Origin: Nitrospirota bacterium
Lineage (GTDB): Bacteria; Nitrospirota; Thermodesulfovibrionia; Thermodesulfovibrionales; Dissulfurispiraceae
Assembly: GCA_023476565.1 (NCBI GenBank)
Contig: JAMCVZ010000053.1
Span: 20,558 to 84,557, forward strand
DNA: 64,000 bases
Reading direction: 5' to 3'
The notes beneath the pieces were generated by a model. It was given only the letters and a program-made list of their open reading frames with translations, did no database searches and was not told the origin of the DNA. Made by a program: the position numbers and the translations under genes. Below, piece by piece: positions 34,299 through 41,526 of the stretch; within the stretch, counting starts at the first letter, position 1; the number at the start of each line of letters is the position of its first letter.

Positions 34299-36287
34299 TC
34301 ATGAAATGTTCCTTCTGATCCTGATACCCCCCTGCAATAGAATAATCAGGACGTACACAGCCGTTATCAGTATGAAGAAATTGCGGGGCCGCATGCCCGG
34401 ATTAATCAATTGTGCGCGGTCCACCCCGTTAATGCTCAGAATATACGCCTCAATATTTGCGATCTCCTGCTGTGTCAGTGTTTGACCATCTCCGAAAGCC
34501 GGCATGCTGAGCGAGGGTTTGCTCCCGGCAGGCGCCGAACCGTGCTGTATAAAGCGGCCGATATTTCCGGCAAACGCCCTGGGGTCCTTGTTATACAGCC
34601 TGCGATCTATAGGATTGAGCTGCGGGACCGTGCCTCCCGTTGAACCGGGGTTGGGAATATTCCCCGTGCCTTTCTGCCCGTGGCAGGAAGTGCAATACAG
34701 GGCAAATAACGCAGCGCCCCTATCGGCACTGCCGATGATGCCTGCCGCCTGTCCGGTGTCCTGGCTCGAAGCAGGGCCTGCCTGAGCAGGCGACTGCTTC
34801 CGACTTTTCGCCTGTGCAAGAACAGGGGCTTGCTCCTGTGATCCCGTCCCCCCGCTTTGACTTGTCCGGGGATTGGCTTGCGATGGGGCAGCCCCGGCGC
34901 TTCCACCTGTAAGATAAGAGACTATCTCGTTCATCTGCTGGTCCGGCAAGGAGGCAAAAGCGGGCATTATTGAACCGGGATTGTGCGCTTTCGGATTGCG
35001 GATCTGCTCAACAATCCATTCCCGGCTTTTCCCCTTGAGTGTTTCTCCGGATAATTCCGGGCCTGTCGTCCCGCCCGTGCCGCCTACGCGGTGGCAGCCC
35101 GTGCAGCCTGCTGTTTGGAATATACGGGGTGCAGGTTTTCCGGTACTTGCCGCCTCTGTCTGTGCCGGTTGTGATGCAGCGGGTTGCGAAGCTGCCTGCG
35201 GCGGAGCGGTAGAGCCCGCTGAAACAGGGGCTCGCGCAAAACCGGGACTGTAATACCCTGATATGGTAAGTGCAGCCAAAACTCCGGTAAACAAGAGTCC
35301 GCACAGCATTGCAAACGGGCGGCGGAGGGGGTTTGTTTCCGGGTTCCTGTCGATAAACGGAAGCAGGACGAGAAGCAGTACTATGACTGTGGGGACACCG
35401 ATAGTGCCTACAGGCTCAAGGGGCCCCTGAAAATATTTGAGGGCCTCATAAAGGAAAAGAAAATTCCATTCAGGTTTCGGCACATAGGAAGTGTCCAGAA
35501 TATCGGCTGGACCGGCAAATCCAGGAGGCACGTATACAGATAAAGCGATTAGTATAAAAAATACGCCGGTACTCACAAGTGCATCTTTATAAGCCTGGTC
35601 CGGCCAGAACGGTCCGCTGTACCTTCTCTTGAGGGCATTCCACGGTCCAACGCTCCCGAATTTCCTGAACGCAATGATATGGAATCCGAACAGGGCAACC
35701 AGCAGCAGCGGGAATACGGAAGTATGCATGACAAAGAAGCGGGACAGCGCCAACTGGCCCATCTGCTCACCGCCGCGCAGCAAGCGTTTGACCAGATCTC
35801 CGATAAACGGGGTGGTACCGGCAATGCTTGTGCCTACTTCACCTGCCCAGTATCCTTTCTGGTTCCATGGCAGCGGGGTTCCGGTGAAGCTCAAGGCCAT
35901 AGTTGTCAATACCAGGAGTACGCCTGCAAGCCATGTCAGTTCGCGCGGTTTCTTGTATGCCCCCCAGATAAAGACGCGTATCATGTGAACGACTACAGCG
36001 ACGATCATCAGATTGGCGCCCCAGTAGTGGAGACCGTGCATCAGCCATCCGAACGGCGCCTCTGTCCGCAGGTAACTGAGGCTGTCGTATGCATGATCTA
36101 TGGTAGGCACATAGAAAAAGAGCTGCATGACGCCGGTTACCGCCTGCAGGATAAATATAATCAGGACAGCGCTGCCTTCGGTATAGGCGAAACTGGAGCC
36201 GCCCGGGATCTCTTCATCCAGAGTCAGATTGATCAAGGGAGAAAAAGGCCATCTCTCGTTCAGCCACTGCCATATGCGTGAGCCCAC
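34299..36287 (-). CDS. Cytochrome b fused to two c-type cytochrome domains
   Basis: About 662 residues from a GTG at 36287 (VGSRIWQWLNERWPF), chosen because GGAGG lies just upstream and the start falls 8 bases after the Rieske stop. Residues 1-210 are a cytochrome b6-type core with paired haem histidines (LMHGLHYWGANLMIVAVVVHM and FFVMHTSVFPLLLVALFGFH, written in part). A C-terminal cytochrome b/subunit IV-like part follows to about 350. Two class I cytochrome c domains, CTGCH and CTSCH, are joined by Pro/Ala/Gln/Ser-rich linkers, and a last helix (FILITAVYVLIILLQGG) ends the protein. It should form a quinol-oxidising bc complex with the Rieske protein, with the cytochrome c1 role built in. 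Confidence 0.92.
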   Translation of the reverse strand: MGSRIWQWLNERWPFSPLINLTLDEEIPGGSSFAYTEGSAVLIIFILQAVTGVMQLFFYVPTIDHAYDSLSYLRTEAPFGWLMHGLHYWGANLMIVAVVVHMIRVFIWGAYKKPRELTWLAGVLLVLTTMALSFTGTPLPWNQKGYWAGEVGTSIAGTTPFIGDLVKRLLRGGEQMGQLALSRFFVMHTSVFPLLLVALFGFHIIAFRKFGSVGPWNALKRRYSGPFWPDQAYKDALVSTGVFFILIALSVYVPPGFAGPADILDTSYVPKPEWNFLFLYEALKYFQGPLEPVGTIGVPTVIVLLLVLLPFIDRNPETNPLRRPFAMLCGLLFTGVLAALTISGYYSPGFARAPVSAGSTAPPQAASQPAASQPAQTEAASTGKPAPRIFQTAGCTGCHRVGGTGGTTGPELSGETLKGKSREWIVEQIRNPKAHNPGSIMPAFASLPDQQMNEIVSYLTGGSAGAAPSQANPRTSQSGGTGSQEQAPVLAQAKSRKQSPAQAGPASSQDTGQAAGIIGSADRGAALFALYCTSCHGQKGTGNIPNPGSTGGTVPQLNPIDRRLYNKDPRAFAGNIGRFIQHGSAPAGSKPSLSMPAFGDGQTLTQQEIANIEAYILSINGVDRAQLINPGMRPRNFFILITAVYVLIILLQGGIRIRRNIS

Positions 36288-36295
36288 AAAACCTC

Positions 36296-36832
36296 CTATA
36301 CCGTAATTTTTTGAGGTATACCTACCCTGAACCGTTCCCATTGGACAAGCACTGTCCCGTTGTCAACTTTGACAGGAAGCGTATCGAGAGGGCGCGGGGC
36401 GGGCCCTCCGAGCACTCTGCCGTCAAGGGCAAATACGCTGGCATGGCAGGGACATTCAAAATGCCCTGTTTGCGGATCCCATAGATAATAGCAGCCAAGG
36501 TGCGTGCAGATTGGAGAAAAGACGGTCACCTCCGAGGGGGAATGCCTTATGACCCAAACGGAATGCAGGACCTTATTATGAAAATAGGCATCTTCGGATT
36601 CGCTCTGGAATCTGACGTTCACCGGCTTTCCCTGGGGAAGCAAGCCCATATCCGCAACTTTGGACCATTCCTTCTTTTGTGCCCGCAGAGAAGAATCGGC
36701 CAGGGCTTTGAGAAACGGGACAAACACTATGAGACCGTTAACAACTGCAATAGAGCCGAGGAGCCATTTAAGAAACTTTCGACGTGTCGTTTCAGCCTGC
36801 TCAACTGTTTGGGGCTCAGGACTGTCTTCCAT
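36296..36832 (-). CDS. Rieske iron-sulfur protein
   Basis: A 178-residue subunit of a cytochrome bc/b6f-type complex. The 2Fe-2S ligands are in CTHLGC and CPCH, separated by YYLWDPQTGHFE. The N-terminus has a Tat-like RRKFLKW followed by one hydrophobic helix (LLGSIAVVNGLIVFVPFL), so the cluster domain faces the periplasm and the helix anchors it. First gene of the pair with the cytochrome b-c fusion. It oxidises quinol and passes electrons to the fused c domains. Confidence 0.95.
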   Translation of the reverse strand: MEDSPEPQTVEQAETTRRKFLKWLLGSIAVVNGLIVFVPFLKALADSSLRAQKKEWSKVADMGLLPQGKPVNVRFQSESEDAYFHNKVLHSVWVIRHSPSEVTVFSPICTHLGCYYLWDPQTGHFECPCHASVFALDGRVLGGPAPRPLDTLPVKVDNGTVLVQWERFRVGIPQKITV

Positions 36833-37254
36833 GGGAATTCCTCCTCATTTGAGAGCCGGTCTCCAGGGCTGCGGAACAAAAGCGAATAATGAAATATTCC
36901 CGGTGCTCCTTAATAATTCACCTTTCCAGACGCGGCTTTTATTCCTTAATGATAATGCCTTACCATCTATTGCCGTCTAAAAAAGCTTATCACTTTTTTA
37001 AATGACACGCAAATTCTTCAAACCCTGCAAGTTCATTCAAGATACGGGCGCACCCGGGCGTGGTTGACTTTTTACGGCGATATGATAGATTGAAATTAAG
37101 AGGCGTAATTAAGAGCACCGGAGCTGAAATCCGGCGGCCGCAAGCAATTCCGGAGCTCTCAGTGCGAACACGCAAAGCAGTTTTCAATGGTGATTGTTTG
37201 ACCCCCGGATTTATTCAAGTGCTGTAAAACAATCTCTGAAACGGAGGAATGGAA
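36833..37254. other. Gap between the Rieske gene and the repeat membrane protein
   Basis: About 420 bases with no convincing gene; small frames on both strands lack ribosome-binding sites. It must contain the promoters of the divergent Rieske operon and of the plus-strand genes. TTGACT at 37064-37069 and TATGAT at 37080-37085 are too close together to be a standard pair, so no promoter is claimed. Confidence 0.4.
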
Positions 37255-37314
37255 ATGAGAAAGGTCATATCCATATCTGCCCGGCTGATGCTTAAAGAAT
37301 GTTCGACTGGTTGA
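37255..37314 (+). CDS. Possible 19-residue leader peptide
   Basis: A very short frame (begins MRKVISISARLML, ends ECSTG) with an unusually good ribosome-binding site, GGAGG, seven bases before its ATG. It ends 138 bases upstream of the membrane-protein gene, and two tight hairpins lie in between (37369-37404). It could be a leader whose translation influences the downstream gene. It could also be chance, as there is no family resemblance. Confidence 0.3.
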   Translation: MRKVISISARLMLKECSTG

Positions 37315-37368
37315 GCGCCCGGAACCGTCAATCAGCGCTCCTGATGAAATCAAGGTGGTGTTGCAGTG

Positions 37369-37404
37369 GGCTGCGTGACGCAGCCGGAGCGCAGGCTTCT
37401 GCGC
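37369..37404 (+). promoter_or_regulatory. Two adjacent hairpins before the membrane-protein gene
   Basis: GGCTGCGTGACGCAGCC (37369-37385) is an 8-bp perfect palindrome around one base. GCGCAGGCTTCTGCGC (37389-37404) is a 6-bp stem with a four-base loop. They stand side by side in the leader of the gene at 37453 and are not followed by a T tract, so a regulatory or operator role is more likely than termination. Confidence 0.4.
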
Positions 37405-37452
37405 GATTTAAAAACATAACCGGCCTGTGCAGGTCACGGGAAGGAGGCTGTT

Positions 37453-38130
37453 ATGAGTGTATCAACACAACAAGAGTTCCAGACTCAGGAACGAAGGTCA
37501 AGGGGAGTGCTGGCGGCCGGCACCGCAGCAGAAGGGATCGCAGGCATCGGAGCTATCGTCCTGGCAATTATCGGCCTGGCAAATACATTGCCTAATTATA
37601 TGCTTCCCATTGCAACAATAGCTGTCGGGGCCGCCTTGCTCTTCGAAGGCGGAGCTGTTACGGCACGGTATACCAACCTGCTTACGTCGGCCAGAGGCCG
37701 CGTAGATATGAGAGAGTTCGGGATCGGCATGACCACAGAGCTTCTCGGCGGCGGCGGCGGGCTGGTACTCGGGATACTGGCGCTCATAGGGATATTCCCG
37801 CTCGTTCTGGTACCTGTTGCAGCGATCGTATTCGGCGCCTCCCTGATTCTCGGTACAGGGGTAACATCCCACCTCAACTCACTCTGGACTTCAGCAACCG
37901 AAGAGCGCGAGATGGTAAGGGAGGTAACTAAAGAGGCAATAGCAGCAGCAGCCGGTGTTCAGTTCCTTGTCGGATTGGGCGCTATCACCCTTGGAATCCT
38001 TGCTCTTATCGGCATCAATCCTATGGCTTTAAGCCTGGTTGCAATGTTGAGCCTCGGCTTTTCCGATCTCTTGAGCGGGACAGCCATCATGAGCAGGATA
38101 ATGGGGATATCCAAACGCCATAGTGTTTGA
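37453..38130 (+). CDS. Membrane protein with three internal two-helix repeats
   Basis: A 225-residue protein of unknown function preceded by AAGGAGG. It contains three copies of a hydrophobic hairpin unit of about 38 residues: around residues 30-70 (GAIVLAIIGLANTLP), 105-140 (LVLGILALIGIFPLVLVP) and 175-215 (ITLGILALIGINPMALSL). Each is a helix, a short turn with Asn or Phe-Pro, and a second helix ending in a Gly/Ser-rich segment. Charged loops of 25-35 residues separate the units. Glycine content is high and there is no signal peptide. I do not recognise the family. It stands alone on the plus strand. Confidence 0.8.
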   Translation: MSVSTQQEFQTQERRSRGVLAAGTAAEGIAGIGAIVLAIIGLANTLPNYMLPIATIAVGAALLFEGGAVTARYTNLLTSARGRVDMREFGIGMTTELLGGGGGLVLGILALIGIFPLVLVPVAAIVFGASLILGTGVTSHLNSLWTSATEEREMVREVTKEAIAAAAGVQFLVGLGAITLGILALIGINPMALSLVAMLSLGFSDLLSGTAIMSRIMGISKRHSV

Positions 38131-38179
38131 AAAAAGTCCCGGAATTTTCAACAATTGAAGGGGTAAAGTATATCCTTTG

Positions 38180-38211
38180 TGCAGAGGTTGCCTGTAAAGG
38201 TGGCCTCTGCA
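38180..38211 (+). terminator. Possible terminator after the membrane-protein gene
   Basis: TGCAGAGG and CCTCTGCA form a perfect 8-bp stem 50 bases past the stop codon, with a 16-base loop that can pair further (GCC/GGT). Only three T residues follow, so termination would be weak. Confidence 0.4.
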
Positions 38212-38237
38212 TTTCCAGGGTATGCCCCTCCCCATTG

Positions 38238-38366
38238 TCAAGACAAAAAATTGCCTTCAATAAGGTGGATTAATTCATCCGCCTGTCCATCGTTATTTCT
38301 GCCGTCGCCGGAATACACCTCATGCGGTGTCCGGTATCCCAGAGACTCATGGAGCCTCTCCCTGTT
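38238..38366 (-). pseudogene. IS3-family transposase remnant (integrase core C-terminus)
   Basis: On the minus strand the frame reads NRERLHESLGYRTPHEVYSG, followed by a short tail ending at TGA (38240-38238). This matches the conserved end of IS3-family DDE transposases, in which an arginine-histidine pair and SLGYxTPxE close the catalytic domain. Only about 42 residues remain; the sequence upstream does not continue the domain, and no terminal inverted repeats were found. It marks an old insertion that was mostly deleted. Confidence 0.75.
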
Positions 38367-38447
38367 GGGGATTTCAGGACTGGGCAGACATACAGGCCAT
38401 TGTGGAAATGCTTGGCGATGAGCTCGATTGGAAGCGGAACTTCAGGG

Positions 38448-38708
38448 TCAGACACCAAAATTGACAGAAGATGTGATCCTGCAAATAAGACTGTGCGATT
38501 GAGGAGCGTGGGAATAAAAATCAGAAGACTGAAATCCCCGACCAGGACCCCTGTAATTCTCCTCATAGAGTTCCTTGTCGTCCTACGGAAGTATCACAAG
38601 CACCGCGCCTTTCGGAATCCTATCGAGCACATCCGGGTTCTCGAAGGTGTACTTCATCCACTCTGCATGAAGGTCCAGATTCTTTTTAATCACTTCTTCT
38701 TTTGTCAT
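38448..38708 (-). pseudogene. Small DUF5647-like gene interrupted by a TAG codon
   Basis: From the ATG at 38708 (GGAG precedes it) 41 codons read MTKEEVIKKNLDLHAEWMKY and on to IPKGAVLVILP, then a TAG stop at 38585-38583. The same frame continues with DDKELYEEN, which looks like the natural continuation, before the sequence degrades to an unrelated end at 38448. The N-terminal part resembles short DUF5647-type proteins from anaerobes that often sit beside small toxin-like genes. A nonsense mutation plus loss of the 3' end is the simplest reading. Family assignment is from memory of the sequence pattern. Confidence 0.6.
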
Positions 38709-38737
38709 TTCCTCAACTCCTTTTCGAGGCAAAAGAA

Positions 38738-38778
38738 AACCCCTCGAATCTATGTTTTTCTTTTAGATTAAAGGGGTT
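38738..38778 (-). terminator. Rho-independent terminator of tRNA-Pro
   Basis: On the minus strand AACCCCTTTAATCT pairs with AGATTCGAGGGGTT across a 13-base loop and is followed by TTCTTTT. It lies just beyond the tRNA 3' end, as expected for a tRNA transcript terminator. Confidence 0.75.
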
Positions 38779-38781
38779 AAT

Positions 38782-38859
38782 TGGTCGGGGCGATCCGATT
38801 CGAACGGACGACCTCTCGCACCCCAAGCGAGTGCGCTATCCAGGCTGCGCTACGCCCCG
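38782..38859 (-). tRNA. tRNA-Pro (anticodon GGG)
   Basis: On the minus strand a full cloverleaf is seen. The acceptor stem is CGGGGCG/CGCCCCG, the D arm GCGCAGCCTGGATAGCGC, the anticodon stem CTCGC/GCGAG with loop TTGGGGT (anticodon GGG), and the T arm has GTTCGAATC; the discriminator A and an encoded CCA follow. The 5' half of this gene, from the anticodon stem outwards, is duplicated at 40438-40484 as part of an attachment-site repeat. The gene itself is intact. Confidence 0.95.
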
Positions 38860-38862
38860 AAA
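38816..38862. repeat. 47-bp direct repeat, attachment-site copy 1 (in tRNA-Pro)
   Basis: Bases 38816-38862 are identical to 40438-40484. The repeat covers the anticodon arm, D arm and 5' acceptor strand of tRNA-Pro plus three bases upstream of its 5' end. The two copies bracket a 1.6-kb segment with an integrase remnant whose stop codon falls inside this copy, so they are read as the two att sites of an integrated element. Confidence 0.85.
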
Positions 38863-39263
38863 CTTGATTTTAAAAGATTTTCAGACTTCCCGTCAACAAC
38901 TTTGGCGGACACCGTAGTAAAATCGTAGGAATTCGTCGGGTTTTGCTCTTTAAAAGAGGCATTTCCTGACATCAAAAAATCCAGCTTTTTTACGCCTTCA
39001 GCGAGATGCGCCGGCGATAGATGGCTGTACCTCAACGTCATGGTAAGGCTCTTGTGTCCCATGAGCTTTGATACAGTTGTCAGATCCACTCCGGCCATGA
39101 CCAGGTGACTTGCGAACGTATGCCTTAAATCGTGGAAGCGGAAATCGGCTATCCCCACCCGCCTGCACGCGGCCTTGAAGCTCTTGGTGATCGACTTGTA
39201 CGGCTTGCAGGTCTCCAGGTCGAAAAACAGATAGGGGACATCCAGCCGGACGGATCTCCGCGC
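38850..39263 (-). pseudogene. Tyrosine recombinase/integrase, C-terminal remnant
   Basis: The open frame, from a TGA at 39266-39264 down to TAG at 38852-38850, encodes the C-terminal half of a phage-type tyrosine integrase. It has the HDLRHTFASHL block (second Arg and His), LMGHKSLTMT (His/Lys region) and the nucleophile Tyr in TLRYSHLSP. The N-terminal arm-binding and core-binding domains and the first catalytic Arg are missing; the sequence upstream is in other frames. Its last codons (TTCGGGGCGTAG) lie inside the tRNA-Pro 5' end, typical of an integrase gene abutting its attachment site. The element is probably immobile now. Confidence 0.85.
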
Positions 39264-39299
39264 TCAATCCAAAATCCCGAGGCAATTGAGGATTTGTGG

Positions 39300-39596
39300 C
39301 TACTTTGCATTGCATAAATGCAGAGGGTCAATAAACACTGCCTCAAGCGGTAGTGTGACATCGGCCCCGGCCTGGCTCATGGCCTGGCCGATAGCCTTAA
39401 TAGCCTCCTGATCTTGCCGATCGAGTCCCGTGATCGAGGTCCTGGTGCTTTTCTTCCCCGCGCTTTCTTTCCTCTCATTGCTCTTTTTGAGGCTCTGGCT
39501 CTGCTCCTTATCGGCTTTAAGGGTTTCCCCGGAGTCGATGGACGTATCCAGGGCGTAAAGAGGAGATACGCCGATTTTTATTTTTCTAACTCTCAT
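39300..39596 (-). CDS. Hypothetical protein in the PIN operon
   Basis: A 98-residue, lysine- and serine-rich protein starting at the ATG of an ATGA overlap with the preceding gene (39596). It begins MRVRKIKIGVSPLYALDTS, has a polar middle (KADKEQSQSLKKSNERKES) and ends in a short helix-like AIKAIGQAMSQAG region. I do not recognise a family. Its coupling to the PIN and antitoxin-like genes suggests cotranscription as cargo of the integrated element. It could be a truncated remnant, since the frame runs into sequence just upstream of the integrase fragment. Confidence 0.5.
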   Translation of the reverse strand: MRVRKIKIGVSPLYALDTSIDSGETLKADKEQSQSLKKSNERKESAGKKSTRTSITGLDRQDQEAIKAIGQAMSQAGADVTLPLEAVFIDPLHLCNAK

Positions 39597-39799
39597 TTTT
39601 TCTCTATCTCTCTGCAAATATCCTCGACCGTCTTGCCCTTAAACAATTTTTTCTTAATCTCCGTATAGTCCCCGTAACCGGACTCATACTGCAAGATGAA
39701 TCTTGTTGCGTTTACCAGTCCCATGCTTTTTACAAGCGCATTCCATCCCGCCTCCCTTAACGCGGTCCCTGTCAATGTCTTTTGGGCGGTTTTAAGCAC
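39593..39799 (-). CDS. Small antitoxin-like partner of the PIN protein
   Basis: A 68-residue protein (LVNATRFILQYESGYGDYTEIK core) of a type often encoded directly next to PIN-domain ribonuclease genes. It overlaps the PIN gene by eight bases and the following hypothetical gene by four. The order toxin then partner is the reverse of most vapBC operons. No DNA-binding motif is obvious. The antitoxin role is inferred from position. Confidence 0.6.
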   Translation of the reverse strand: MLKTAQKTLTGTALREAGWNALVKSMGLVNATRFILQYESGYGDYTEIKKKLFKGKTVEDICREIEKK

Positions 39800-40262
39800 T
39801 TTTAAACACCTCCTTCAAAACAAACTCTAACGGATTACATACTTCAACCTTGAACATCCCTGATTTTCTCCTGACCTTTCTGATAATGCCGGCATCACAA
39901 GTAATAAAAAAATCGGCATTTGATTCAGCACAGGCAAGGTGTAATGCGTCAATAGGGTCAATGCCTGCGCTCTCTATTTCTTTAGCCCTTCTCTTTACCG
40001 CCTCGGTTATGCGAATAAATTTTGATGCAGCCGATAAATAACTCTCAACCCTTTCTTTGCGGTCATAGAAAGGATTATGACTATTCTCATACAGCAAAAC
40101 AGACGAACTAACGACGATTATCGCCTTTGAAATGATCTTTTCTAAAATTGAAAGAAACGCCTCAGTCTCAAGTCGTACTTGCGTTTGATTCTGGTTGTCA
40201 AACGGTCTGTTATAAACGCTTGTATCGAGATAAACTCTTATTTTTGCTTTTACGCCCCTCAT
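39792..40262 (-). CDS. PIN-domain ribonuclease (VapC-like toxin)
   Basis: A 156-residue PIN protein with the acidic catalytic residues in the expected order: YLDTSVYNRPFD (first Asp), LLYENS (Glu), IDPIDALHLACAE (Asp) and FFITCDAGI (last Asp). Such proteins bind Mg2+ and cleave tRNA or mRNA, acting as toxins when not restrained. It is the first gene of a three-gene coupled operon carried on the integrated element next to tRNA-Pro. AT-richer than the flanking chromosome, consistent with transfer. Confidence 0.85.
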   Translation of the reverse strand: MRGVKAKIRVYLDTSVYNRPFDNQNQTQVRLETEAFLSILEKIISKAIIVVSSSVLLYENSHNPFYDRKERVESYLSAASKFIRITEAVKRRAKEIESAGIDPIDALHLACAESNADFFITCDAGIIRKVRRKSGMFKVEVCNPLEFVLKEVFKSA

Positions 40263-40370
40263 TGTGTGATTATATCACAACCGTAGCAACCGTAGTAAAA
40301 TCGTAGTAAAATTATCACAAAACTTGGAGTTACTAACATTATTATATAGAATTATGGAAGGTAGGAGAAT

Positions 40371-40405
40371 CCCCGCAAACCCGGTACTATCGCGGGTTTA
40401 CGGGG
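40371..40405. promoter_or_regulatory. Strong hairpin near the right end of the integrated element
   Basis: CCCCGCAAACCCG and CGCGGGTTTACGGGG form a near-perfect stem around GTACTAT, 33 bases from the att repeat at 40438. TATTTT follows on the plus strand. It may be a terminator of incoming plus-strand transcription or an arm site of the recombination system. Confidence 0.45.
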
Positions 40406-40437
40406 TATTTTCAAGCTCTTGCCTATGTCCTCTTGGG

Positions 40438-40484
40438 TCGCACCCCAAGCGAGTGCGCTATCCAGGCTGCGCTACGCCCCGAAA
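40438..40484. repeat. 47-bp direct repeat, attachment-site copy 2
   Basis: Perfect copy of 38816-38862, the 5' half of tRNA-Pro, at the chromosomal side of the integrated element. It overlaps the last codons and stop of the MerR-type gene, which therefore ends with the same Phe-Gly-Ala-stop codons as the integrase remnant. It is not a functional tRNA, since the 3' half is missing. Confidence 0.85.
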
Positions 40485-40891
40485 TGATGATTGAGCAAAT
40501 CCTTAAGCTTTGATTTTACCATTTTCAGCACATCTTCTGTATTAACTTTTTCAGCGCCGGCTTTCAATCCGGGATTGCCCGGTTCCATTCCGGCATGCCC
40601 CACCGCATCCGGCTGCTCTGCGTGGGTCCCGAATTTGCGCCGCACACCGTCAATCGTATATTTCTCCTCATAGAGGAGGTGCTTTATCTGCACTATCAGG
40701 TCAATATCGGTTTTTGTATAGACACGCTGCCCTGCTTTGCTCTTCCTCGGGTTGAGAAAGGGAAATTCTGTTTCCCAGTATCTCAGAACGTAGGATTCGA
40801 CACCCACAATCCTGCTGACTTCCCCTATCTTGTAAAAGAGTTTCTCAGGGAATAATTTCAGCGGTTGAGGCGATTTGTATGCATCGTGCAT
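40472..40891 (-). CDS. MerR-family transcriptional regulator
   Basis: A 139-residue regulator with an N-terminal MerR winged helix (KLFYKIGEVSRIVGVESYVLRYWETEFP) and the second part RKSKAGQRVYTKTDIDLI. A short C-terminal region (MVKSKLKDLLNHHFGA) follows. It lacks the cysteines of metal sensors. MerR-type genes of this sort are commonly found directly after ihfA in deltaproteobacteria. Its stop codon (TAG at 40474-40472) lies in the att repeat: before the element integrated, the gene end must have overlapped the tRNA-Pro 5' end. It is 60 bases downstream of ihfA on the same strand, so probably cotranscribed. Confidence 0.9.
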   Translation of the reverse strand: MHDAYKSPQPLKLFPEKLFYKIGEVSRIVGVESYVLRYWETEFPFLNPRKSKAGQRVYTKTDIDLIVQIKHLLYEEKYTIDGVRRKFGTHAEQPDAVGHAGMEPGNPGLKAGAEKVNTEDVLKMVKSKLKDLLNHHFGA

Positions 40892-40951
40892 TTCTTTTTT
40901 TGTCTCAAATGCTGCCCCAAAATTTATCTGAAAAATTTTGCAAGAGCTCCT

Positions 40952-41230
40952 TTATATTTTTTCGATAACTTCCTTGAGCTGATCGCTTGCCTTGAAGGTT
41001 ATGACCCTGCGGGGCGTAATCTCGACCTCCTCTTTCGTCTTCGGGTTTCTCCCTATGCGGGAATTTTTCTTTCTCACATTGAAGGTTCCGAAGCCCGATA
41101 TCTTGATGGATTCACCGGCTATCAGCGTCTGCTTGACGGAATCAAAGACGATTTCAACTATGTTCTGCGCCTCGTTTCTCGGGAGCCCTACTTTTTCAAA
41201 CACATAATTTACAATATCAGCCTTTGTCAT
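40952..41230 (-). CDS. ihfA: Integration host factor alpha / HU-family protein
   Basis: A 92-residue DNA-bending protein. It begins MTKADIVNYVFEKVGL and has ESIKISGFGTFNVRKKNSRIGRNP-type arm sequence with GRNPKT, then ITPRRVITFKAS, all typical of IHF-alpha more than of HU. It bends DNA at specific sites and would also assist sigma-54 promoters such as the one at 52168-52183. Two good promoters lie upstream. Followed by the MerR-type gene. Confidence 0.93.
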   Translation of the reverse strand: MTKADIVNYVFEKVGLPRNEAQNIVEIVFDSVKQTLIAGESIKISGFGTFNVRKKNSRIGRNPKTKEEVEITPRRVITFKASDQLKEVIEKI

Positions 41231-41299
41231 AAGTTATCTCACCTCACCTTACTTTTATTAATTATTAATAAGCATCCGGCCAACACCCCAATCTGCAAT

Positions 41300-41328
41300 T
41301 TTATATTACCGTCTTCCCTACTTGTCAA
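41300..41328 (-). promoter_or_regulatory. Sigma-70 type promoter of ihfA
   Basis: On the minus strand TTGACA (41328-41323) and TATAAA (41305-41300) are separated by exactly 17 bases. A second TTGACA at about 41403-41398, with an AT-rich -10 region, may be a tandem upstream promoter. Confidence 0.75.
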
Positions 41329-41447
41329 GTTTCTCCATGCAAACAAATATTTCCGAACAATCCTCGCCTGTAATAATTTTATAAATTTTTACCCTATTGT
41401 CAAGTATTCTTTGCCGTTTCAGCCGTCCGGGTGTCATGCTTATTTGT

Positions 41448-41476
41448 TTGACTAAATGCCGCTTTTCTGCTATCTT
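41448..41476 (+). promoter_or_regulatory. Sigma-70 type promoter of the DksA-like gene
   Basis: TTGACT (41448-41453), a 17-base spacer and TATCTT (41471-41476) lie about 50 bases before the ATG at 41527. Divergent from the ihfA promoters. Confidence 0.7.
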
Positions 41477-41526
41477 ATTTAAATATAGTTTTCATCCTTG
41501 AACTAACTTAACTACGAGGATTGGAT

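Noticed and set aside
40438..40484. A second tRNA-Pro gene
   Set aside because: Only the 5' half (acceptor strand, D arm, anticodon stem) is present; the T arm and 3' acceptor strand are missing, so it is an att-site duplication.
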